DNA of 5,452 bases, from the NCBI GenBank assembly GCA_900548635.1, contig URLP01000116.1, positions 1-5,452 on the forward strand, written 5' to 3'. This stretch comes from an uncultured Megasphaera sp. (GTDB lineage: Bacteria > Bacillota > Negativicutes > Veillonellales > Megasphaeraceae). Shown here piece by piece: positions 1 through 4,404 of the stretch; positions within the stretch are counted from its first letter, which is position 1, and each line of letters begins with the position of its first letter. Below the pieces are notes generated by a model that had not been told where the DNA came from, did not search any database, and saw only the letters and a program-made list of their open reading frames with translations. Made by a program: the position numbers and the translations under genes.

Positions 1-679
1 AGCCGCTGTTTCTCCGGGCGCTGTTGCCGGTTTCGCGGCCATGAAAGCCCTGAGTACGCGCAATGATGATCCGGCTCATGCTTCCCGTCCTTTCGACAAA
101 GACCGCGACGGCTTCGTCATGGGCGAAGGCGCCGGCGTCGTCGTCCTCGAAGAACTGGAACACGCCAAGAAGCGCGGTGCCCATATTTACTGTGAAATCG
201 GCGGCTACGGCAGCAATGCCGATGCCTACCACATCACGGCTCCCGCTCCGGAAGGCATCCAGCAGTCGAAATGCATGGCCCTGGCTGTCAAGGACGCAGG
301 CCTCAAACCGGAAGACGTCGACTATGTCAACGCTCACGGCACATCGACGCACCTCAATGACCTCAACGAATCGAAGGCCATTGCCCGTACTTTCGGCGAC
401 CATGCCAAAGATATGCTCATCAGCTCGACGAAATCCATGACGGGCCATCTCCTCGGCGCTGCCGGCGCTGTCGAAGCCATTGCCTGCGCCATGACCATTG
501 AAACGGGCAAAGTCCATCCGACGATCAACCTCGTCGAACCGGAAGACGAACTGAAAGAACTGGGCCTCAACTATGTACCGGGCAAAGCCGTAGAAGCAGA
601 CGTCAAAGTCGCTATTTCCAACTCCTTCGGCTTCGGCGGCCACAACGCGACGCTCCTGTTCAAGAAATACGCTGAATGA
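1..679 (+). CDS. fabF: 3-oxoacyl-[ACP] synthase II (FabF), C-terminal part; start lies before the window
   Basis: FabF catalyses decarboxylative condensation of malonyl-ACP with acyl-ACP in cytosolic fatty acid elongation. The reading frame is open from base 2 (AAVSPGAVAGFAAMKALSTR...), so the Met codon at 41 is internal and the gene begins upstream. About 225 residues are present, a little over half of the usual ~410. The C-terminal thiolase-fold half is clear: PFDKDRDGFVMGEGAG, then NAHGTSTH with the first active-site His at 335-337, KSMTGHLLGAAGA with the conserved Lys at 431-433 and second active-site His at 446-448, and the closing GFGGHN loop. The nucleophilic Cys lies upstream and cannot be checked. 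The TGA stop at 677-679 overlaps the ATG of rnc, suggesting an operon and translational coupling. FabF is preferred over FabB because of the GFGGHN ending and the rnc neighbour, but this is family knowledge rather than proof. Confidence 0.96.
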   Translation, partial: AAVSPGAVAGFAAMKALSTRNDDPAHASRPFDKDRDGFVMGEGAGVVVLEELEHAKKRGAHIYCEIGGYGSNADAYHITAPAPEGIQQSKCMALAVKDAGLKPEDVDYVNAHGTSTHLNDLNESKAIARTFGDHAKDMLISSTKSMTGHLLGAAGAVEAIACAMTIETGKVHPTINLVEPEDELKELGLNYVPGKAVEADVKVAISNSFGFGGHNATLLFKKYAE

Positions 680-1407
680 TAAAGAAGAGTGACCTGATGG
701 ATACGGCAAGAAAAGAACAGTTAGAAAAATTCATCCAGGTCCTGGGCCTCAAGGAATTCCATAATCTCCTCATTTTGGATCAGGCCCTGACCCATTCTTC
801 TTACGCGAACGAACACAAAGCCGGCCACGGCTATTACAACGAACGCCTGGAATTCCTGGGCGACGCCATCCTGGACCTGGTCGTCGGGGAATACTTGTTC
901 CTCCACTATCCGAACATGCCCGAAGGGGAGCTCTCCAAGGCAAGGGCCAGTGTCGTCAGCGAAACGCCGCTGGCTTCGGTCTGTGCCAAGTTCCACATGG
1001 GCGACTACATCCTCCTGGGCAAAGGGGAAATCGCCACGGGCGGACGGACGCGGCCGAGCATCATGGCCGACGCCTTTGAAGCCGTCGTAGGTGCTATCTA
1101 CATCGACAGCTCCTACGAAGAAGCGCGGAAATTCATCCTGCACCAGCTCAGGGATTACCTGGACCTTGTCGAAAGCGGCCATTACGAAAAAGACTACAAG
1201 ACGATTTTCCAGGAATATGTCCAGCAAAAAGGCCCGCAGCACATCGAATACGAACTGTGCCGCAGCGAAGGACCGGACCACAACAAGACCTTCTATATGG
1301 ATGTCAAAGTAAATGGCAAAGTCCTGGGCCAGGGATCGGGAAAAACAAAAAAAGATGCCGAGCAGCACGCAGCCTATACAGCGCTGAAAAAACTGCAGGG
1401 CAAGTAG
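676..1407 (+). CDS. rnc: Ribonuclease III
   Basis: RNase III is an Mg-dependent endonuclease that cuts double-stranded RNA in rRNA precursors and some mRNAs. The 243-residue product has the standard layout. The endonuclease domain (about residues 15-160) carries the signature NERLEFLGD at 55-63, with predicted catalytic E56, E59 and D63, and the second acidic pair D132 and E135 in ADAFEA. A double-stranded RNA-binding domain (about 173-242) has the KTKKDAEQHAA helix near its end. Length matches the family. The start at 676 gives a 4-base ATGA overlap with fabF but has no visible Shine-Dalgarno. An in-frame ATG at 697 (MDTARKEQ..., 236 residues) sits 7 bases after a purine-rich AGAAGAG and is a serious alternative. 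A terminator-like hairpin begins 5 bases after the TAG stop. Confidence 0.96.
   Translation: MIKKSDLMDTARKEQLEKFIQVLGLKEFHNLLILDQALTHSSYANEHKAGHGYYNERLEFLGDAILDLVVGEYLFLHYPNMPEGELSKARASVVSETPLASVCAKFHMGDYILLGKGEIATGGRTRPSIMADAFEAVVGAIYIDSSYEEARKFILHQLRDYLDLVESGHYEKDYKTIFQEYVQQKGPQHIEYELCRSEGPDHNKTFYMDVKVNGKVLGQGSGKTKKDAEQHAAYTALKKLQGK
683..689 (+). promoter_or_regulatory. Possible ribosome binding site for the internal rnc start at 697
   Basis: AGAAGAG lies 7 bases before the ATG at 697 and partly matches AGGAGG. The ATG at 676 has no comparable purine run upstream, so RNase III may start at 697. It is weaker than the GGAGG sites of the two later genes, so the case is open. Confidence 0.4.
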
Positions 1408-1412
1408 ATATG

Positions 1413-1456
1413 GGGATGTCGCATGGAGGTTCAGGCCACTGTGCGTCATCCCTTTT
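1413..1456 (+). terminator. Terminator-like hairpin after rnc
   Basis: Bases 1413-1426 pair with 1439-1452: GGGATG/CATCCC, one T-T mismatch (1419/1446), then CGCATGG/CTGTGCG with two wobble pairs. The 12-base loop is AGGTTCAGGCCA, in which GG and CC can pair further. TTTT follows at 1453-1456. The T-run is short, so termination may be partial; this matters because no clear promoter is visible before the radical SAM gene at 1557. The same structure with compensating changes follows the tRNA at 4161. Confidence 0.65.
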
Positions 1457-1462
1457 GTCATA

Positions 1463-1497
1463 TCGTTTGTCGTGGGTCGTTCATCGTTTGCCGTTGT
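1463..1497 (+). repeat. Five tandem TCGTNNN heptamers (repeat copy A)
   Basis: Read in steps of seven from 1463: TCGTTTG, TCGTGGG, TCGTTCA, TCGTTTG, CCGTTGT. The first four bases are nearly constant and the last three vary. The same number and phase of heptamers occurs at 4213-4247. Confidence 0.7.
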
Positions 1498-1500
1498 AAG

Positions 1501-1519
1501 GGCGCCCATGTGGGGCGCC
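1501..1519 (+). repeat. GC-rich inverted repeat (repeat copy A)
   Basis: GGCGCCC (1501-1507) pairs with GGGCGCC (1513-1519) around the 5-base loop ATGTG. No T-run follows, so it is not a typical intrinsic terminator. The equivalent hairpin at 4250-4270 is one base pair longer. Confidence 0.75.
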
Positions 1520-1556
1520 AGCGCGAATCCTGTGCATATCCTTTTCAGGTGAAATC

Positions 1557-2612
1557 ATGAAAACTTCTATCATCCCAATCTTCATACCGCATATCGGCTG
1601 TCCCCACCGCTGTGTCTTCTGCAACCAGTGGCAGATTACAGGTCATCAGGGCCTGCCTTCAGCAGACGATATACGACGTCTCATTGCCTCGTACACAGCG
1701 TCTGCCAGGGGTCCCAGGCACTGGGAGGCGGCTTTTTACGGCGGCAGCTTCACGGCCATTCCGGAAGATTTGCAGGAACGTCTTCTGCAGCCTGCCTATG
1801 AAGCCCTCCAGGCCGGGACCATCGACGCCATCCGCTGCTCGACGCGGCCCGACTGTATTACACCGCCTGTCCTCATACGCCTTAGGGCCTACGGTCTGAC
1901 GACGGTCGAACTCGGCGTCCAGTCCATGGATGATGCCGTTCTCCAAAAGGCGCGCCGCGGCCATACGGCAGATGACGTGCGCCGGGCGACGGCTCTCCTG
2001 CGCGGCGAAGGCTTCACCGTCGGCCATCAGCTCATGCCCGGCCTGCCCGGTGAAGACCGGGAAAGCCTGAAGGCGACGACGGCGGCTATCTGCGCCCTCC
2101 ATCCCGATATAACCCGCATCTATCCCGTGGCTGTCCTGGCCGATACGGATTTGGCCGACATGTACGAAAAAGGGGAATACAAGCCGCTCAGCATCCACGA
2201 AGGCGTCGTGCGGGCGGCCTACATGAAGCAGGCCTTCCTCAGCGAGGGCATACAGTGCATCCGTACGGGCCTGCAGGCCACAGCAGACCTCGATGACGAG
2301 GCGCAGGTCCTGGCCGGGGCCTACACGCCGGCGATGGGGGAACTCGTCGATACGCGCCGCTTCGGCCGGACGCTCCTTCGTTTCCTGCACCGATTTTCAT
2401 CAAATGAGCCCGTCGCCGTTTCCTACGACCGCCGCGACACATCGCGCGTGCGGGGCTACCACAACGTCACAGTCAGGACGGCAGCCTGGAGCCTGCCTTT
2501 TTCCGTGTCCTGGCACGAAGGCGACGTCCCCCTGGGGCATATCCGGGTGGCGCAGGGGACAGCGTTTTGGGACCTTGACGTCAATAGTCAAAGCAGCGCT
2601 GCTATGATATAA
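1557..2612 (+). CDS. Radical SAM protein with Elp3-type core, no acetyltransferase domain
   Basis: This 351-residue protein should bind a [4Fe-4S] cluster and cleave S-adenosylmethionine to a 5'-deoxyadenosyl radical; its substrate is unknown. The cluster motif is GCPHRCVFC, with C15, C19 and C22 in CxxxCxxC spacing close to the N-terminus. Further family marks are FYGGSF (60-65, SAM binding), STRPD (95-99), VELGVQSMDD (117-126), RRGHT (133-137) and GHQLMPGLPGE (157-165). These resemble the Elp3 family, but Elp3 proper is longer and ends in a GNAT acetyltransferase domain, for which there is no room here. The ATG at 1557 follows AGGTGA (1547-1552) by 4 bases. From memory, clostridia often place a similar gene between rnc and smc, which matches the position after rnc; smc is not next here. 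The last codons overlap the promoter of the following gene. Family confident, function unknown. Confidence 0.9.
   Translation: MKTSIIPIFIPHIGCPHRCVFCNQWQITGHQGLPSADDIRRLIASYTASARGPRHWEAAFYGGSFTAIPEDLQERLLQPAYEALQAGTIDAIRCSTRPDCITPPVLIRLRAYGLTTVELGVQSMDDAVLQKARRGHTADDVRRATALLRGEGFTVGHQLMPGLPGEDRESLKATTAAICALHPDITRIYPVAVLADTDLADMYEKGEYKPLSIHEGVVRAAYMKQAFLSEGIQCIRTGLQATADLDDEAQVLAGAYTPAMGELVDTRRFGRTLLRFLHRFSSNEPVAVSYDRRDTSRVRGYHNVTVRTAAWSLPFSVSWHEGDVPLGHIRVAQGTAFWDLDVNSQSSAAMI
2575..2584. repeat. Palindrome TTGACGTCAA upstream of the oadA promoter
   Basis: A perfect 10-base palindrome inside the last codons of the radical SAM gene, directly before the proposed -35 box. GTCAA recurs 7 bases on at 2587-2591. 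It could be an operator, but 10-base palindromes are expected by chance a few times in a window this size. Confidence 0.3.
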
Positions 2613-2613
2613 T
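2585..2613 (+). promoter_or_regulatory. Probable sigma-70-type promoter for the carboxyltransferase gene
   Basis: TATAAT at 2608-2613 is a perfect -10 box and overlaps the TAA stop of the radical SAM gene (2610-2612). TAGTCA at 2585-2590 matches four of six -35 bases at a 17-base spacing. Transcription would begin near 2620, giving a leader of about 60 bases before ATG 2680. A 12-base palindrome, AGCAGCGCTGCT (2592-2603), fills much of the spacer. Confidence 0.6.
2592..2603. repeat. Palindrome AGCAGCGCTGCT in the promoter spacer
   Basis: A perfect 12-base palindrome between the proposed -35 and -10 boxes, where a bound repressor would block polymerase. It also codes for SSAA of the radical SAM protein, so chance or coding bias is possible. 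Confidence 0.35.
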
Positions 2614-2679
2614 ATAAAGGTATGAATGATTTTTACACGCAACAGCAGTGAGCGATAACGATAAATTGGAGGAAAGAGA

Positions 2680-4029
2680 ATGGCACGAGTAAAAATTACA
2701 GAAACCGTCCTGCGCGACGGCCATCAATCCATTGCGGCGACGCGCATGCGCCTGCGTCAGATGCTGCCTGTCCTGGAAGCGATGGATGAAGTCGGCTACA
2801 ATGCCCTCGAATGTTGGGGCGGCGCGACCTTTGATACATGCATGCGCTTTTTGGACGAAGACCCGTGGGAACGCCTGCGGACTATCAAGAAGCACGTTAA
2901 GAAGACGCCCTTACAGATGCTTTTCCGCGGCCAGAATATCTTAGGCTACCGCCATTATGCCGACGATGTCGTCTATGAATTCGTCAACCGCGCCGTCGAC
3001 AACGGCATCGACATCATCCGCGTCTTCGACGCCCTCAACGACCCGCGCAACCTGGAAGCGGCCATCAAGGCGGCAAAGGACACGAAATCTGTCCACGTCC
3101 AGGGTGCTCTGGTCTACACCATCAGCCCGATCCACACGATGGAATCCTTTACCAAAGTGGCCAAGGAACTGCAGGATATGGGTGTCGATTCCATCTGCAT
3201 CAAGGATATGTCCGGCCTGCTTTCGCCGTACGATGCCTACAACCTGATCCGCATGCTCAAAAAGCACCTCTCCGTGCCCATCGAACTGCACACGCACTGC
3301 ACGTGCGGCCTCGGCGAAATGACCTACATGAAGGCCATCGAAGCCGGTGTCGACATCATCGATACGGCCCTTTCGCCGTTCGGTGAAATCACGAGCCAGC
3401 CGGCGACGGAATCGATGGTCATGGCCCTGCAGCACAGCATTTACGACACGGACATCGACGTCGACCGCCTCTGGCCCATCGTCGACCACTTCAAGCACGT
3501 CCGCAAAGAACTGGAAGATGAATTCAAGCTGACCATGCCCAACCAGATCAACCCGGCTGTCCGCAAGTACCAGATCCCCGGTGGCATGCTGACCAACCTC
3601 TACAATCAGCTCAAAGCCCAGGGCGCTGAAGACCGCTTCGACGACGTCCTGGCCGAAATGCCCAACGTCCGCCGCGACCTCGGCTATCCGCCCCTGGTCA
3701 CGCCGACGAGCCAGATCACCGGTTCTGCTGCGGCCCTCAACGTCCTCTACGGCCGCTATAAGATCATCACTAACGAAGTCCGCGACATCGTCCGCGGCAA
3801 GTACGGCCGCGTGCCCGGCAAGATCGACGAAAAGTTCCGCAAGATGTGCATCGGCGATGAACCGGTCATCACGCACCGCCCGGCGGACGACCTGGAACCG
3901 GAACTGGAAAAATCGAAAAAAGCCCTGGCTGACGAAGGCTTCCCCAATGCCAGCCCGGAAGACGTCCTCAGCTACACCCTCTTCCCGGAAGTGGCCCTGC
4001 CTTTCTTCCGCAAGCGGGACAACAAATAA
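2680..4029 (+). CDS. oadA: Biotin-dependent carboxyltransferase subunit (oxaloacetate decarboxylase alpha / pyruvate carboxylase subunit B family)
   Basis: The protein moves a carboxyl group between a 2-oxo acid (oxaloacetate/pyruvate) and biotin on a carrier protein. The 449 residues form a TIM barrel plus the conserved C-terminal carboxyltransferase region. Visible marks: LRDGHQSIAATRMR (11-24, metal-ligand D13), LECWGGATFD (43-52), FRGQNILGYRHYADD (82-96), VFDALNDPRN (115-124), CIKDMSG (173-179, with K175 at the usual modified-lysine position), LHTHCTCG (203-210, metal ligands H204 and H206), and PPLVTPTSQITGSAA (337-351). The protein ends after FFRKRDNK, so it lacks the linker and biotinyl domain of the ~595-residue Klebsiella OadA and needs a separate carrier, as in split PycB or transcarboxylase 5S enzymes. 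GGAGG (2668-2672) lies 7 bases before the start. No biotin carrier, membrane or carboxylase subunit gene is adjacent, so the physiological complex is not settled; pycB is an equally fair name. Confidence 0.88.
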   Translation: MARVKITETVLRDGHQSIAATRMRLRQMLPVLEAMDEVGYNALECWGGATFDTCMRFLDEDPWERLRTIKKHVKKTPLQMLFRGQNILGYRHYADDVVYEFVNRAVDNGIDIIRVFDALNDPRNLEAAIKAAKDTKSVHVQGALVYTISPIHTMESFTKVAKELQDMGVDSICIKDMSGLLSPYDAYNLIRMLKKHLSVPIELHTHCTCGLGEMTYMKAIEAGVDIIDTALSPFGEITSQPATESMVMALQHSIYDTDIDVDRLWPIVDHFKHVRKELEDEFKLTMPNQINPAVRKYQIPGGMLTNLYNQLKAQGAEDRFDDVLAEMPNVRRDLGYPPLVTPTSQITGSAAALNVLYGRYKIITNEVRDIVRGKYGRVPGKIDEKFRKMCIGDEPVITHRPADDLEPELEKSKKALADEGFPNASPEDVLSYTLFPEVALPFFRKRDNK

Positions 4030-4036
4030 AATTTCC

Positions 4037-4065
4037 TTGACAAGTCCTGTCGAATCAGTTAAAAT
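4037..4065 (+). promoter_or_regulatory. Promoter of tRNA-Pro
   Basis: TTGACA (4037-4042, perfect -35) and TAAAAT (4060-4065, one mismatch to TATAAT) are separated by exactly 17 bases. Transcription would start around 4072, just before the mature tRNA end at 4077. The -35 box begins only 8 bases after the stop of the preceding gene. Confidence 0.8.
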
Positions 4066-4076
4066 AGAAAAGTCGA

Positions 4077-4153
4077 CGGGACGTGGCGCAGCTTGGTAGC
4101 GCGCTTCCTTGGGGTGGAAGAGGTCGCGAGTTCAAATCTCGCCGTTCCGACCA
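4077..4153 (+). tRNA. tRNA-Pro, anticodon GGG, with encoded CCA
   Basis: A full cloverleaf folds by hand. The acceptor stem is CGGGACG (4077-4083) with CGTTCCG (4143-4149), 7 pairs including one G-U. The D stem is GCGC (4086-4089) with GCGC (4099-4102), loop AGCTTGGTA. The anticodon stem is CTTCC (4104-4108) with GGAAG (4116-4120), loop TTGGGGT, so the anticodon is GGG at 4111-4113 with G37 after it. The variable loop is AGGTC. The T stem is GCGAG/CTCGC around TTCAAAT. The discriminator is A4150 and CCA is encoded at 4151-4153. It reads CCC and CCU proline codons. It has its own promoter and terminator, but may also be transcribed by read-through from the gene upstream. Confidence 0.97.
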
Positions 4154-4160
4154 AAAGAAT

Positions 4161-4207
4161 GGGATTGTTGCATAAAGGTTTCGGCCATTATGCGACAATC
4201 CCTTTTT
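4161..4207 (+). terminator. Rho-independent terminator of tRNA-Pro
   Basis: A 15-pair stem, 4161-4175 with 4188-4202, is fully paired with one wobble (T4169-G4194). The 12-base loop is AGGTTTCGGCCA, with GG and CC able to pair inside it. TTTTT follows at 4203-4207. It is also the first module of repeat copy B. No other terminator is seen between the carboxyltransferase gene and here. Confidence 0.92.
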
Positions 4208-4212
4208 GCATA

Positions 4213-4247
4213 TCGTAGGTCGTTCATTGTTCATCGTTCATCGCTGT
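4213..4247 (+). repeat. Five tandem TCGTNNN heptamers (repeat copy B)
   Basis: In steps of seven from 4213: TCGTAGG, TCGTTCA, TTGTTCA, TCGTTCA, TCGCTGT. The three middle units are nearly identical. Number and phase equal those of copy A, but the order of unit variants differs. Confidence 0.7.
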
Positions 4248-4249
4248 AG

Positions 4250-4270
4250 GGGCGCCCATGCGGGGCGCCC
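4250..4270 (+). repeat. GGGCGCCC inverted repeat (repeat copy B)
   Basis: GGGCGCCC at 4250-4257 and again at 4263-4270; each arm is itself a palindrome, so the two can form an 8-pair hairpin around ATGCG. No T-run follows. Confidence 0.8.
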
Positions 4271-4312
4271 GTGCGAATACTGTGCATAGCCCCTAGCTGC
4301 TAATCCCTAAAA

Positions 4313-4330
4313 AAGTGAAATCCTTCACTT
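4313..4330. promoter_or_regulatory. Candidate operator, Rex-like inverted repeat
   Basis: AAGTGAA (4313-4319) and TTCACTT (4324-4330) form a perfect 7-base inverted repeat around ATCC. The GTGAA-n4-TTCAC core and 18-base length equal those of the known Rex operator form (TTGTGAA-n4-TTCACAA); the outer TT/AA are changed. The right arm overlaps the proposed -35 box, where a bound repressor would block transcription. Rex is known to control acyl-CoA reduction genes in other Firmicutes. No regulator gene is in the window, so the identity is inference. Confidence 0.5.
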
Positions 4331-4352
4331 CTCTGGAGATTTTTGGTAAAAT
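4324..4352 (+). promoter_or_regulatory. Probable promoter of the acyl-CoA dehydrogenase gene
   Basis: TTCACT (4324-4329, four of six -35 bases) and TAAAAT (4347-4352, five of six) are 17 bases apart. Transcription would start near 4359, giving a leader of about 45 bases with a strong AGGAGG (4392-4397). The region is much richer in A and T than its surroundings. Confidence 0.55.
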
Positions 4353-4404
4353 AAAAGTACATTCACTGCGTTACTTTACTATTTTTCTCAGAGGAGGTTT
4401 TACT

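Larger units (their letters stand above)
1413..1538 (+). repeat. Modular intergenic repeat, copy A
   Basis: Together with 4161-4288 this is a two-copy dispersed repeat in the same orientation, fully intergenic. Modules in order: terminator-like hairpin (1413-1452), T-run, CATA, five heptamers of the TCGTNNN type (1463-1497), a GGCGCCC/GGGCGCC hairpin (1501-1519), and a tail ending CTGTGCATA at 1538. By hand alignment 1459-1538 and 4209-4288 match at 65 of 80 positions without a gap, and the last 39 bases at 35 of 39. It encodes no evident protein. The 149-base gap between rnc and the next gene is almost wholly this repeat. Confidence 0.85.
4161..4288 (+). repeat. Modular intergenic repeat, copy B
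   Basis: Second copy of the repeat at 1413-1538, same orientation and same module order: terminator hairpin, T-run, CATA, five heptamers (4213-4247), GGGCGCCC hairpin (4250-4270) and a tail ending CTGTGCATA at 4288. The rest of the gap, 4289-4404, is not shared with copy A and holds the promoter and leader of the next gene. Confidence 0.85.

Noticed and set aside
1463..1497. CRISPR array
   Set aside because: The units are 7 bases and directly adjacent, with no 20-40 base repeats or spacers.
721..1509. Open frame on the - strand (262 codons) opposite rnc and repeat copy A
   Set aside because: Opposite RNase III, with its start inside the repeat; no family features.
1501..1519. GC hairpin as a second intrinsic terminator
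   Set aside because: It is followed by AGCGCGAATCC rather than a T-run, and likewise in copy B.
1459..1556. A promoter for the radical SAM gene within repeat copy A
   Set aside because: No pair of boxes at 16-18 base spacing was convincing; CATATC at 1535-1540 has no -35 partner. The gene may depend on read-through past the hairpin.
1659..2390. Open frame on the - strand (243 codons) opposite the radical SAM gene
   Set aside because: Shadow of a gene with clear catalytic motifs; no independent support.
2622..2651. Nine-codon frame MNDFYTQQQ in the oadA leader
   Set aside because: AAAGG is only one base from its ATG, which is also about at the expected transcription start, and the peptide shows no attenuator-like codon run.
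2941..3876. Long open frame on the - strand (311 codons) opposite oadA
   Set aside because: Opposite a confidently assigned gene; the product is Asp/Val/Gly-rich, as expected from reading C-ending codons backwards, and shows no known motif or ribosome site.
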